Notes: generated by a model not told the origin, from the letters alone. DNA of 64,000 nt from Bradyrhizobium arachidis (GCF_024758505.1 NZ_CP077970.1:4774001-4838000), one strand, 5' to 3'. Numbered from the stretch's first letter, positions 9,089 to 17,781 are shown. Program-made: numbers and translations.

Positions 9089-9118
9089 GCCATACAGCCG
9101 AATGCCGGGGCTTGTCAA
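9089..9118 (-). promoter_or_regulatory. Sigma-70-type promoter of argD
   Basis: On the - strand TTGACA (9118-9113, perfect -35) is followed after 18 nt by TATGGC (9094-9089, -10). Transcription would start near 9082, almost on the leader ATG at 9080. It lies just outside the 3' end of the TPR gene, so argD has its own promoter. Confidence 0.7.
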
Positions 9119-9136
9119 GCGGGAGCTTTCGGCTCG

Positions 9137-10300
9137 CTACTTGACGCCGTAGCGGGCAAAATCGTCTGCGATGTCGGGCTTGATGGCTTTGGCGGCGGCC
9201 ATGTCGCTCTCCGCGCCGGCCGTATCGCCCTTCTTCCGCTTGGCGAGCCCGCGGCCGTAGAGGGCGCTTTCGAGCTTCGGCTTGGTCGCGAGCGCTGCGT
9301 CATAGTCGCCAAGAGCCGCATCGAGATTGCCGAGCTTGAGATGGCACAGCGCGCGGCTGTCGAGCGTGTCGGGATCGTTGGGCTCCATCTTCAGCGACTG
9401 CTCGCAATCGGCCAGCGCGCCCTCGAGCTGGCCGAGGATCGCGCGCGTCATGCAGCGGGAGTTGAAGACGCCGGCATAGCTCGGATTGGCCTTGATCGAG
9501 CGATCGTAATCCTCCAGCGCGCGGACGTAGTCACGCTCGTCGAAATACATGTTGGCGCGGGCATAGGCGTCGCGATCATTGTTCGGGTTGAGCGCGATCG
9601 ACTTTGCGAAATCGGCGAAGGCGCGCGTCCGATCGCCCTTGTCGCGGTAGACACGCGCGCGGTTGCCGTAGGCGGGGCCATAGGTGGGGTCGAGCTTGAT
9701 CGAGGCGTCGAAATCGGCGAGCGCGCGATCGGCATCTTTGTGCTCGCGATAGGCGGTGCCACGGTTGTAATAGGCGAGCGCGAATTTCGGGTCGAGCCTG
9801 ATGGCCTGGCTGTAATCGGCCATCGCGCGCTCGTAATCGTTCTTGCCGATGTAGGAATTGCCGCGGTTGTTGAAGTACTGCGCATCAGTGGGATCGAGCC
9901 GGATGGCACGGTCGTAGTCGGCGATGGCATGGTCGCGGTCGCCGAGATCGTCATAGGCGATGCCGCGGTTGTACCAGGCCAATGCGTCCTTCGGATTGAG
10001 GTCCAACGCGCGGCTGAGGTCGTCGATGGCGCGTTGAAGATTGCCCTTGCGCCGCCAGGCTTCGCCGCGATTGGTGAGGGCGAGCTGGGTGGAACTCCGC
10101 GACGGGTTCGACTGCAGCACGGCCGTGCAGCCCGCGATGCGCTGATCCTCGGTCACCCCTCTCGCGGCAAAACACCAGTCGCGCGCCTGGGAGGGCGACG
10201 TCTGCGCCGGCAGGCTGGTGCTGAGCAGAGGGAAGGTGAGCAGTCCGAAGACGATAGCCAAAGCGTTCAGGCGTCCGCGGGCCCTGAGATAGGTATGCAT
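9137..10300 (-). CDS. Exported tetratricopeptide repeat protein
   Basis: A 387-residue protein. It has a signal peptide (LNALAIVFGLLTFPLLSTSLPAQT), then a short Cys-containing region (DWCFAARGVTEDQRIAGCTAVL) and about nine tandem TPR units to the end. The units carry the consensus pattern AxxYNRGxAYxxxGDxxxAIADYDxAIxLDPxx. TPRs of this periplasmic type mediate protein-protein contacts; no enzyme domain is present. ATG 10300 is chosen because the signal peptide begins there; an in-frame extension to 10402 would overlap the divergent gene's leader. Confidence 0.85.
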   Translation of the reverse strand: MHTYLRARGRLNALAIVFGLLTFPLLSTSLPAQTSPSQARDWCFAARGVTEDQRIAGCTAVLQSNPSRSSTQLALTNRGEAWRRKGNLQRAIDDLSRALDLNPKDALAWYNRGIAYDDLGDRDHAIADYDRAIRLDPTDAQYFNNRGNSYIGKNDYERAMADYSQAIRLDPKFALAYYNRGTAYREHKDADRALADFDASIKLDPTYGPAYGNRARVYRDKGDRTRAFADFAKSIALNPNNDRDAYARANMYFDERDYVRALEDYDRSIKANPSYAGVFNSRCMTRAILGQLEGALADCEQSLKMEPNDPDTLDSRALCHLKLGNLDAALGDYDAALATKPKLESALYGRGLAKRKKGDTAGAESDMAAAKAIKPDIADDFARYGVK

Positions 10301-10427
10301 TGCTTGCGCGCCTCGCGCCGAACCGTTGTCGGCCTCGCGTGTTTGTACCGTCGAGGCGTGGATCGGTTCGAACCGGCAAGGCCCGTTGCGCGACCAAGAC
10401 ACGAGAGAATTTTCGGCAGGGGCGCCA

Positions 10428-11387
10428 GTGTCCGATCAACCCTATCACATCGATATCGACAGCATTCGCAGGGCGTTTCCGCCGGGCACCGAGGTGCCGC
10501 CGCTGCTGCTCGGCTTTGCCGGCTGGCTCGAGGGGCGTCCCTGGGGCAGCGTCGGCTGCTACGGCCTCATGGGACAATTTGCCGACGGCGCGCCGATCGT
10601 CGACGGTAGCCCGCTGCGCGACAAGTTCGCACTGTTCATGCGGTTGCCTGAAGGGTCTGAAGTCGGCGTCTGGTACGGCGCCGGCCCCGATCAGACCGAT
10701 GCGCCGGTCGTGGTGCTGGGTTCAGAAGGGCAGTACGACATTCTCGCACCGTCGATCGCGGGCCTGCTTGCCAAGATCGCGTTGCAGAGGTTCGAGGACG
10801 TCTGGAGTGATTTTCTGCCGCACGAGGACGCAGACGACGCGACCGACGAATTGGCGAATTGGCTGAAGATCCGCCTCGGCACGGACGATCTCGAAGCCTT
10901 GATGCAGAGCGTGCCCGAAGCGCCCGACTTCCGCCGCTGGATGGAAAAATGGTGCCGCGACCGCGAGGACTACTGGTCAAACCATCCGATGATGGCCGAG
11001 CTCGGTTGGCGGCTGGCCGCGCATCTGCCCAAGGGCAAGAACCCCTGGGACAAGACGCATTTCGAAATCGCGATCGTAGGCAGCCAGTTTCAGGCGCGCG
11101 TGCTTCGCCGCGGCCGGCAGCCGGTCGAGGAGGCCGGCAAGATCGAGCCGCTGCTGCGCGAGTTGCGCGACGACATGCGCCGCGCCCAGCCGCATCTCGG
11201 ACTCTGGTACTCGATGGCGTTCGGGCTCTACGCCGACGGCCGCGTCGTGCCGAGCTTCGACTACGACACCCGTCCCATGATCGGCGAGGCGCCGGCGGAG
11301 CTGTCCGAAGCGCGGGCCGATCTCGCCCGCGCGCCGCGACCGGAGCAATGGGTGCCGGCGTGGCTGGCGTCGGCACAAGCTGGATGA
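10428..11387 (+). CDS. Unknown protein, SUKH-like plus YezG/DUF600-like halves
   Basis: A 319-residue protein without signal peptide or membrane segment. The N-terminal half (DIDSIRRAFPPGTEVPPLLLGFAGWLEGRPWGSVGCYGL, later YDILAPSIAGLLAKIA) resembles the SMI1/KNR4 (SUKH) fold. The C-terminal half (WYSMAFGLYADGRVVPSFDYDTRPMIGEAP) resembles YezG/DUF600-type immunity proteins. Both folds are common among toxin-immunity proteins, but no toxin gene is nearby. These resemblances are by eye and tentative. The start is taken as GTG 10428, with a ggcagggg Shine-Dalgarno just upstream. It ends 5 nt from the converging rimO. Confidence 0.7.
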   Translation: MSDQPYHIDIDSIRRAFPPGTEVPPLLLGFAGWLEGRPWGSVGCYGLMGQFADGAPIVDGSPLRDKFALFMRLPEGSEVGVWYGAGPDQTDAPVVVLGSEGQYDILAPSIAGLLAKIALQRFEDVWSDFLPHEDADDATDELANWLKIRLGTDDLEALMQSVPEAPDFRRWMEKWCRDREDYWSNHPMMAELGWRLAAHLPKGKNPWDKTHFEIAIVGSQFQARVLRRGRQPVEEAGKIEPLLRELRDDMRRAQPHLGLWYSMAFGLYADGRVVPSFDYDTRPMIGEAPAELSEARADLARAPRPEQWVPAWLASAQAG

Positions 11388-11391
11388 AAAC

Positions 11392-12711
11392 TCAGAACCC
11401 CGCGACGCTGCCGTGCAGGTCGTAAGCGTCGGCGCGTTCGATCTTTGCGGTGACGATCTCGCCGACCCGCAGGGGACGCCGGCTTGAGAGATAGACGGCG
11501 CCGTCGATCTCCGGCGCGTCGGCTTTGGAGCGGCCTTTTGCAACGGTCGGGCCGACCTCGTCGATGATGATCTGCTGGCGGGTGCCGACCTTGCGCTTGA
11601 GCCGGCGCGCAGAGATCTTCTGCTGCCGCGCCATCAGCGCATTGTAACGCTCCTGCTTCACCTCATCGGGCACGGCGCCAGGAAGCGCGTTCGACGTGGC
11701 GCCGGCGACCGGCTCGTATTTGAAGCAACCGACGCGATCGATCTCGGCCTCGTCCAGCCAGTCCAGCAGATAGGCAAAATCTGAATCGGTCTCGCCGGGA
11801 AAGCCGACGATGAAGGTCGAGCGTAGTGCCAGATCCGGGCACTCCTCGCGCCAGCGCTTGATCCGCGCCAGCGTCTTGTCCTGCGCCGCCGGCCGCTTCA
11901 TGGCCTTCAGCACCTCGGGGCTCGCATGCTGGAACGGGATGTCGAGATAGGGCAGCACCTTACCCTCGGTCATGAGTGCGATGACCTCGTCGACATGCGG
12001 GTAGGGGTAGACATATTGCAGGCGGACCCAGGCCCCGAACTCGCCGAGCTCCTTCGCCAGATCGAGGAATTTTGCGCGGACCTGGCGGTCCTTCCACGGG
12101 CTCTCGGCATATTTCACGTCGACGCCGTAGGCCGAGGTGTCCTGCGAGATGACCAGCAGCTCCTTGACGCCGGCGCCGACCAGGCGCTCGGCCTCGCGTA
12201 GCACGTCATTGGCCGGCCGCGACACCAGGTCGCCGCGCAGTTTTGGGATGATGCAGAAGCTGCAGCGGTTGTTGCAGCCTTCTGAGATCTTCAAATAGGC
12301 ATAGTGGCGCGGCGTCAGCTTGATGCCCTGCGGCGGCACCAGGTCGAGATGCGGATTGTGCGCCGGCGGCAGCGCCCGGTGCACGGCGTCCAGCACCGAC
12401 TCATATTGCTGCGGGCCCGTGATCGAGAGCACGCCGGGATAGGCCTGCTCGATCTGCTCGGGCTCGGCGCCCATGCAGCCGGTGACGATCACCTTGCCGT
12501 TCTCGGCCATGGCGTCGCCGATCGCCGAGAGCGATTCCTGCTTGGCGCTGTCGAGGAAGCCACAGGTGTTAACGATGACGATGTCGGCCCCGTCGTGCTT
12601 GCGGGCAAGCTCGTAGCCTTCGGCGCGCAGCCGTGTGATGATGCGCTCGGAGTCGACCAATGCCTTGGGACACCCGAGTGATGTGAATGAAATGCGGGGC
12701 GCTCTGTCCAT
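11392..12711 (-). CDS. rimO: Ribosomal protein S12 methylthiotransferase RimO
   Basis: A 439-residue radical SAM enzyme that adds a methylthio group to an aspartate of ribosomal protein S12. The N-terminal UPF0004 domain has three cluster cysteines ([26 protein letters not shown]). The radical SAM motif is [15 protein letters not shown], and a C-terminal TRAM domain follows ([32 protein letters not shown]). ATG at 12709-12711. Length and motifs are those of RimO rather than MiaB. Confidence 0.96.
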   Translation of the reverse strand: MDRAPRISFTSLGCPKALVDSERIITRLRAEGYELARKHDGADIVIVNTCGFLDSAKQESLSAIGDAMAENGKVIVTGCMGAEPEQIEQAYPGVLSITGPQQYESVLDAVHRALPPAHNPHLDLVPPQGIKLTPRHYAYLKISEGCNNRCSFCIIPKLRGDLVSRPANDVLREAERLVGAGVKELLVISQDTSAYGVDVKYAESPWKDRQVRAKFLDLAKELGEFGAWVRLQYVYPYPHVDEVIALMTEGKVLPYLDIPFQHASPEVLKAMKRPAAQDKTLARIKRWREECPDLALRSTFIVGFPGETDSDFAYLLDWLDEAEIDRVGCFKYEPVAGATSNALPGAVPDEVKQERYNALMARQQKISARRLKRKVGTRQQIIIDEVGPTVAKGRSKADAPEIDGAVYLSSRRPLRVGEIVTAKIERADAYDLHGSVAGF

Positions 12712-12988
12712 GGTATCGCCTGGAGCCTAGATCTGAATTGTCCGGATTTAGCGATCCAACTAATTGAACCGATGGCGAAATTCAACAACTAACCTATGCG
12801 GTGCGATGCTAAAGCAGCACGCGCGCGCACATGACGTGATCGGCCGGTCGCAAGGGAGGTATGGACAGGCTCCTGATGTGGGAAGCCGGTTCCGATCGTG
12901 TGAGTGGAGGAGCCGAGATGAATTACTCCAATGTGCACGTTTTTTGACGTTATTCCGTCCTTGCTTGATTTCACGGAGCTAAACTGCG

Positions 12989-13552
12989 ATGCGCCGCTTC
13001 ATCTTCGGCATGGCTTTCGTTACCGCTGCCTGCGGCGCGATGTTTCCGGTGCGGGCTGAAGTCGACAAGATCATCCATGTCTGCGATCGGCAAGAACGAA
13101 TGTGTCCGGAATTCAGGCCACGCGTGAAGGCACCCGATGGGTGGACGAGGGACGAGGCCGCGAGCCTCAAGTACGGCGCCTCGATGTTCGTGCCCAACGG
13201 GAAGAGTTTCGGCAAAGCCGAAGTGATCATCTATGCCGAAGGCCGCTACAACAAGGATCGGACCGAATTGGTTCAATGGGTCGCAACGAGCGATAGGGAT
13301 TGGGCGACGACATCCGGCAAGAATGCCAAGATCACCACGCTTCCCTCGGTGAACCCCAAGGTCATTATCAACCGCTACGACAATCCGTCCCTGAAGGACC
13401 AGCCGATTGAAGTGATCGCGCATTACGCCGATCTCGACAAGGACGGCAATTCCTACGTCGTGCGGCTGGCGGTCTCCGGCCTCAACGAAATGGCGGTGCT
13501 GGCCGCCGTGCCACTTCTCGACAAAATGATCGCTGGCGCGAGGATTCCGTGA
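12989..13552 (+). CDS. Exported protein of unknown function
   Basis: A 187-residue protein with an N-terminal signal peptide (MRRFIFGMAFVTAACGAMFPVRA). The mature part has paired cysteines (HVCDRQERMCPEF) and no recognised domain. Its middle, SLKYGASMFVPNGKSFGKAEVIIYAEGRYNKD, suggests a compact beta-rich periplasmic fold. ATG follows cggagct. It stands alone between rimO (divergent) and nasT. I do not recognise the family. Confidence 0.7.
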   Translation: MRRFIFGMAFVTAACGAMFPVRAEVDKIIHVCDRQERMCPEFRPRVKAPDGWTRDEAASLKYGASMFVPNGKSFGKAEVIIYAEGRYNKDRTELVQWVATSDRDWATTSGKNAKITTLPSVNPKVIINRYDNPSLKDQPIEVIAHYADLDKDGNSYVVRLAVSGLNEMAVLAAVPLLDKMIAGARIP

Positions 13553-13788
13553 GAGCGTAAGCCCGGATGACAACTGCCGTCGGGCGGGACTAGGCGGCTT
13601 TGAAAGTTTACATTCGTTGTCTCAGGGGCATCCGAGCGAAACGAAGCTGACCTTGGGCGCAGCCGCCTCATTCATATGCAAATCTGCCTGATTGACCGCT
13701 TGCAGCTAGTCCCAATTGCTCACAATTACAACCCTTTGCATGGGCGCCGAGCGTGCTATGGATGCGTTTGCGGTGGTGGGTTGAAGCA

Positions 13789-14379
13789 ATGAGCGCCGAA
13801 CAGTCGCCTAAAATCGTGATTGTCGACGAAAGCCCGGTCCGGGCCGCAATCCTTGAGGAGGGCTTGCGCGAGGCCGGCTTCACACAGGTCGTGCATATCA
13901 GCGAGATGCAGAGCCTCTTGGCGCGCATCTACTCGGTCGACCCCGACATCATCCTGATCGACCTCGAAAACCCCAGCCGCGACGTGCTTGAAGCCATGTT
14001 CCAGGTCAGCCGCGCGGTGCGCCGTCCGATCGCGATGTTCGTCGACCAGAGCGATTCCGCCTCGATCCAGGCTTCCGTGGAGGCGGGGGTGTCCGCTTAC
14101 ATCGTGGACGGGTTGAAGAAGGAGCGGATCAAGCCGATCCTCGACCTCTGCGTGTCCCGGTTCAACGCCTTCGCGAAACTCCAGGAGGAACTGGAGCGGA
14201 CCAAGTCGCAGCTCGAGGACCGCAAGGTGATCGAGCGGGCCAAGGGTATCCTGATGAAGATGAAGGGCCTCAACGAGGACGAGGCCTACGTGCTGCTGCG
14301 CTCCACGGCGATGCGCGAAAAGAAGAAAATCGGCGAGATCGCGCAGTCGATCATCACCGCATCGGAGATGCTGAAATGA
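13789..14379 (+). CDS. nasT: NasT-type ANTAR antitermination response regulator
   Basis: A 196-residue two-domain protein. Residues about 6-120 form a receiver-like domain (KIVIVDESPVRAAILEEGLREAGF; the phospho-acceptor region reads IILIDLENPS). Residues about 135-195 form an ANTAR RNA-binding domain (LEDRKVIERAKGILMKMKGLNEDEAYVLLRSTAMREKKKIGEIAQSII). In Paracoccus, Azotobacter and Bradyrhizobium, NasT binds hairpin pairs in leaders of nitrate-assimilation mRNAs and prevents termination; NasS holds it inactive until nitrate or nitrite binds. ATG 13789 is chosen because the receiver begins there. Overlaps nasS by 4 nt (ATGA). Confidence 0.92.
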   Translation: MSAEQSPKIVIVDESPVRAAILEEGLREAGFTQVVHISEMQSLLARIYSVDPDIILIDLENPSRDVLEAMFQVSRAVRRPIAMFVDQSDSASIQASVEAGVSAYIVDGLKKERIKPILDLCVSRFNAFAKLQEELERTKSQLEDRKVIERAKGILMKMKGLNEDEAYVLLRSTAMREKKKIGEIAQSIITASEMLK

Positions 14380-15548
14380 CTGGACCGCTGCGCATCGGCT
14401 TCATCCCGCTGGTGGACGCCGCCGCCCTGATCGTGGCCGTCGACAAGGGATTTACGAGCGCCGAGGGGCTCGACGTCACGCTGGTGCGCGAGGTCTCCTG
14501 GTCCAATGTGCGGGACAAACTCAACATCGGCCTGTTCGATGCTGCGCATCTGCTGGCCCCGGTCGCGATCGCGTCCTCGCTCGGGCTCGGCCACGTCAAG
14601 GTGCCGATCGCAGCCCCCTTCAATCTCGGCATCAACGGTAACGCGATTACGGTATCGCCGGCGCTCCATGCGGCTTTGATGGAGGAGATCGAAGGCGGCG
14701 ATCGTTTCGATCCGATGGTCACCGCCAAGGCACTGGCGCGCGTCGTCACCAAGCGGAAGCGGGCGGGGGCCGAGCCATTGACCTTCGGCATGACCTTCCC
14801 GTTCTCGACCCACAATTACCAACTGCGGTTCTGGATGGCGGCCGCCGGCGTCGATCCCGACGAGGACGTGCGTCTGGTCGTGCTGCCGCCGCCCTACATG
14901 GTGGACAGCCTCGCTAGCGGCCATGTCGATGCGTTCTGCGTCGGCGCGCCCTGGAACTCCGTTGCCGTCGATCTCGGCATCGGCCACATCCTGCACTTCG
15001 TCTCCGACATCCTCGTTCGTGCGGCGGAGAAGGTGCTGGCGGTGCGCCAGATCTGGGCAGACAAGAATCCGGAGACCGTCGCGGCCCTCGTCCGTGCCGC
15101 GGTGAAAGCCGCCGAATTCATCGAGCAGCCGGAGAACCGGGCCGAGGCCGCGCGCATCCTGGCGCAGCCCGAGCGGATCGGCGTCGATGCCGAGGTGATC
15201 CAACGCACCCTCGACGGGCGGCTGAAGATCTCACCCGATGGCGCCCTGCGCGAAAGCGGCCGCTACCTCCTGGTCGGGCGCGAGGAGGCGGGCTGCCCCG
15301 ATCCGGTTCAGGCCGCCTGGCTCTATGCGCAGATGGTCCGCTGGGGGCAGACCGCGCTGAGCCCGGAGGCCCTGAAGACCGCCATGGGCGTGTTCCGGCC
15401 CGATCTCTACGACGCGGCGGTAGGGCGGTCGGGCCAAAGCGGGCAGGCGGCCGGCGGCTCCTTCAGCGCCTTTACCGGGCCGGCCTTCAATCCCGCCGAT
15501 GTCGCGGGCTATCTGGCCTCGTTCGAGGTGGCGCGCCGGGGCCGGTAG
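14376..15548 (+). CDS. nasS: NasS-type nitrate/nitrite-sensing binding protein
   Basis: A 390-residue NrtA/CmpA-family protein without signal peptide: it starts directly MTGPLRIGFIPLVDAAALIVAVDKGFTSAEGLDVTLV. It therefore stays in the cytoplasm as a sensor, not as a transport binding protein. Visible family features are FGMTFPFSTHNYQLRFWMAAAGVDPDEDVRLVVLPPPYMVDSL and VGAPWNSVAVDLGIGH. Known role: it sequesters NasT when nitrate and nitrite are absent. The ATGA overlap with nasT implies coupled synthesis of the pair. Confidence 0.92.
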   Translation: MTGPLRIGFIPLVDAAALIVAVDKGFTSAEGLDVTLVREVSWSNVRDKLNIGLFDAAHLLAPVAIASSLGLGHVKVPIAAPFNLGINGNAITVSPALHAALMEEIEGGDRFDPMVTAKALARVVTKRKRAGAEPLTFGMTFPFSTHNYQLRFWMAAAGVDPDEDVRLVVLPPPYMVDSLASGHVDAFCVGAPWNSVAVDLGIGHILHFVSDILVRAAEKVLAVRQIWADKNPETVAALVRAAVKAAEFIEQPENRAEAARILAQPERIGVDAEVIQRTLDGRLKISPDGALRESGRYLLVGREEAGCPDPVQAAWLYAQMVRWGQTALSPEALKTAMGVFRPDLYDAAVGRSGQSGQAAGGSFSAFTGPAFNPADVAGYLASFEVARRGR

Positions 15549-15702
15549 CTCTCCGCGAGGCTGACTAAAATCTGAGCAATCCGATTCGAAGCTCAATCTT
15601 TGGGCCGTTGCTGCCCTAAGCGGCATGAATTTTGATCCACTTCATGCGCTGCACACAAATCTAACGCGCTGATCATAAACGATTTATTCGTCTATGCTGC
15701 GT
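15549..15702. other. Intergenic region upstream of the nirA promoter
   Basis: No ORF with coding character. AT-richer than its surroundings near 15650-15700 (aaatctaacg, gatcataaacgatttattcg). This is where an enhancer for the sigma-54 activator NtrC would be expected, but I could not identify a clear tandem NtrC site. Confidence 0.5.
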
Positions 15703-15717
15703 TGGCACACTCCTTGA
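15703..15717 (+). promoter_or_regulatory. Sigma-54 (RpoN) promoter of the nirA operon
   Basis: TGGCAC (15703-15708), five bases, TTGA (15714-15717), against the consensus TGGCAC-N5-TTGC. The -24 half is perfect; the -12 half has A for C. Transcription would start near 15729, giving a leader of about 260 nt before nirA. Nitrate/nitrite assimilation genes of rhizobia are known targets of NtrC and RpoN. Confidence 0.7.
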
Positions 15718-15775
15718 ATAGAGAAGGGACAGGCAGGCTGGCGCGGACGCCGGTGGCCGCATCCATGATGGATTT

Positions 15776-15808
15776 TCCGCAGCAACGAGGCTGATCGGAT
15801 CGCATCGG
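15776..15808 (+). promoter_or_regulatory. Candidate ANTAR (NasT) target: tandem hexaloop hairpins
   Basis: First hairpin: stem CAGC/GCTG (15780-15783 and 15790-15793) closing hexaloop AACGAG. The stem is extended by TCCG/CGGA across an AT bulge. Second, weaker hairpin: TCGG/TCGG with two wobble pairs (15795-15798 and 15805-15808) closing hexaloop ATCGCA. Both loops have A at position 1 and G at position 4, the pattern known for ANTAR targets. The second hairpin would compete with the extended stem of the first. No good terminator with a U-run follows, so the mechanism is unclear. Confidence 0.4.
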
Positions 15809-15886
15809 ACCCATTTTCGCGGGCGCCCGGCGATCGACGTCCGTTCACCTGTTGTCGCCGCCCTGCGCGGTAGCTGGAGCTTCGAA

Positions 15887-15988
15887 ATGGATTACCAAAA
15901 CCCCTCCCACGCTGCGGCTTCGACGGTCCGCCAGACGGGCCGCACGCGTCGACGGGCGGCGACCTCCAGCACGTTGCGGGTGTGCTGA
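15887..15988 (+). CDS. Putative 33-codon upstream ORF coupled to nirA
   Basis: ATG 15887, with GGAG at 15876-15879 about 7 nt upstream, encodes MDYQNPSHAAASTVRQTGRT and 13 more residues ending TLRVC. Its TGA (15986-15988) is 2 nt before the nirA ATG at 15991. nirA itself lacks a good Shine-Dalgarno, so this ORF could deliver ribosomes to nirA by termination-reinitiation. The peptide resembles nothing I know and may matter only for translation. Confidence 0.45.
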   Translation: MDYQNPSHAAASTVRQTGRTRRRAATSSTLRVC

Positions 15989-15990
15989 TC

Positions 15991-17781
15991 ATGAAGATGG
16001 AAGCAAGTCCCGCAGCAGACTTCTCGGACGAGCAGAAGCGTTATCTCGAAGGGTTCATGTCCGGCATGCAGGTCGGCCGGGTCGGCCGTGCCTTTGCCGC
16101 CGGCGGGCCTGCCACTGCATCGTCCGAGCCGACGGGGCCCGACGCCATCCACCTCAAGGCGCAGGACAAGACCACCGCGGCGGGCAAGAAGCTCGTCGAC
16201 CAGGAGAAGTTCAAGCGTGAGCTGCATCCCTTCGACGCCTATGAGCGGCTGAAGGACCAGGCGCACAACAACGCCGCGCCGTCGCCGGCCGACAATTTCC
16301 GCTGGCGCTATTACGGCATCTTCTGGGTGGCGCCGGCGCAGACCTCCTACATGGCGCGCCTGCGCATTCCCAACGGCATATTGAAGCACTGGCAGTTGTC
16401 GGGCCTCGCCGACATCGCGGAGACCTGCGGCGGCGGCTACACCCACGTTACGACGCGTGCCAACTTCCAGATCCGCGAGATCGAGCCGAAGAACGCGGTG
16501 GCGTTGATCGAAGGCGTGCAGGATATCGGCTTGTGCTCGCGCGGCTCCGGCGCCGACAACATCCGCAACGTCACGGGCACGCCGACGGCCGGCATCGACC
16601 CGCAGGAGCTCATCGACACGCGGCCTTACGCCCGCGAGTGGCACTATCACATCCTCAACGACCGCTCGCTCTACGGCCTGCCGCGCAAGTTCAACGTCGC
16701 CTTCGACGGCGCCGGCAAGATCGCAGCGCTCGAGGAGACCAATGACATCGCCTTCACCGCGTTCGAGGTGAAGGACGGTTTTGGCGTCGAGCCCGGCGTC
16801 TGGTTCCGCCTCGGCCTCGGCGGCATCACGGGGCACAGGGATTTTGCAAAATATTCCGGCATCGTTGTGCGGCCAGAGGATGCGACCCGGGTCGCTGACG
16901 CCATCGTGCGCGTCTTCATCGATCACGGCGATCGCACCAACCGCAACAAGGCGCGGCTGAAATACGTGCTCGATGCGATGGGGCACGATGGGTTTCTCAA
17001 GCTGGTTGAGGAGCGGCTCGCAAAGCCCTTTGCGCGCGTGCCGGAAGAGGCGCTGGCGCCGCGGCCGGCGTCCGACCGTCTCGCTCATATCGGCGTGCAC
17101 AAGCAGAAGCAGGCCGGTCTCAACTGGATCGGCGTTTCGCTGCCGCTCGGCAAGCTCACCTGCGAGCAGATGCGAGGGCTCGCGAAGATCGCGCAGGACT
17201 TCGGCGACGGCGACATCCGCCTGACCGTCTGGCAGAACCTTCTGATCTCCGGCGTGCGCGACGAGAACGTGGCACTGGTGACCGCTGCGATCGAGCAGCT
17301 TGGGCTTGCGACCTCGGCCTCGAACGTCCGCGCCGGCTTGATCGCCTGCACCGGCAATGCCGGCTGCAAGTTCGCGGCGTCCGACACCAAGCTCCATGCG
17401 GCCGCGATCGGCGACTGGGTCGATGCGCGGATGACGGTCGACACCCCACTCAACATCCACCTGACCGGCTGCCATCACTCCTGTGCCCAGCACTACATTT
17501 CCGACATCGGCCTGATCGCGGCCAAGGTGCCCGGTGCGACCGAGGAAGACACGGTCGAGGGCTATCACCTCTTCACCGGTGGCGGCTTTGGTCCCGACGC
17601 CAACATCGGCCAGGAGGTCTATCGCGACCTGAAGGCCGAGGATGCGCCGCAGTTCGTCGAGAAGCTGCTCAAGGCCTATCTCGCCCACCGCGCCTCGCCC
17701 GAAGAGTCCTTCCTCGCCTTCTCCCGTCGCCACGAAGGCGAAGCCTTGCGCAAACTCGCTGAAGCGGAAGTCACAGCATGA
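15991..17781 (+). CDS. nirA: NirA-type assimilatory nitrite reductase (siroheme/4Fe-4S)
   Basis: About 596 residues with the nitrite/sulfite reductase architecture: two ferredoxin-like half-domains alternating with two 4Fe-4S domains. The siroheme-cluster cysteines are ACTGNAGCK (CxxxxxC) and TGCHHSC (CxxxC). GGGYTHVTTRANFQIREI and DGDIRLTVWQNLLISGV are substrate-domain segments. It reduces nitrite to ammonium with six electrons. Sulfite reductase is the alternative, but nasT-nasS upstream, the RpoN promoter and the family pattern favour nitrite. Possible starts are GTG 15982, ATG 15991 (used) and ATG 15997. Overlaps the next gene by 4 nt (ATGA). Confidence 0.88.
   Translation: MKMEASPAADFSDEQKRYLEGFMSGMQVGRVGRAFAAGGPATASSEPTGPDAIHLKAQDKTTAAGKKLVDQEKFKRELHPFDAYERLKDQAHNNAAPSPADNFRWRYYGIFWVAPAQTSYMARLRIPNGILKHWQLSGLADIAETCGGGYTHVTTRANFQIREIEPKNAVALIEGVQDIGLCSRGSGADNIRNVTGTPTAGIDPQELIDTRPYAREWHYHILNDRSLYGLPRKFNVAFDGAGKIAALEETNDIAFTAFEVKDGFGVEPGVWFRLGLGGITGHRDFAKYSGIVVRPEDATRVADAIVRVFIDHGDRTNRNKARLKYVLDAMGHDGFLKLVEERLAKPFARVPEEALAPRPASDRLAHIGVHKQKQAGLNWIGVSLPLGKLTCEQMRGLAKIAQDFGDGDIRLTVWQNLLISGVRDENVALVTAAIEQLGLATSASNVRAGLIACTGNAGCKFAASDTKLHAAAIGDWVDARMTVDTPLNIHLTGCHHSCAQHYISDIGLIAAKVPGATEEDTVEGYHLFTGGGFGPDANIGQEVYRDLKAEDAPQFVEKLLKAYLAHRASPEESFLAFSRRHEGEALRKLAEAEVTA

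Noticed and set aside
9009..9093. A second leader frame (MAAPHDVHSDPPPRSF...) in the argD 5' region
   Set aside because: Its ATG lies in the -10 hexamer, upstream of the predicted transcription start, and it has no Arg runs.
9341..10609. A 422-codon + frame opposite the TPR gene
   Set aside because: It is antisense to the regular TPR units, which explains its own repetitive look.
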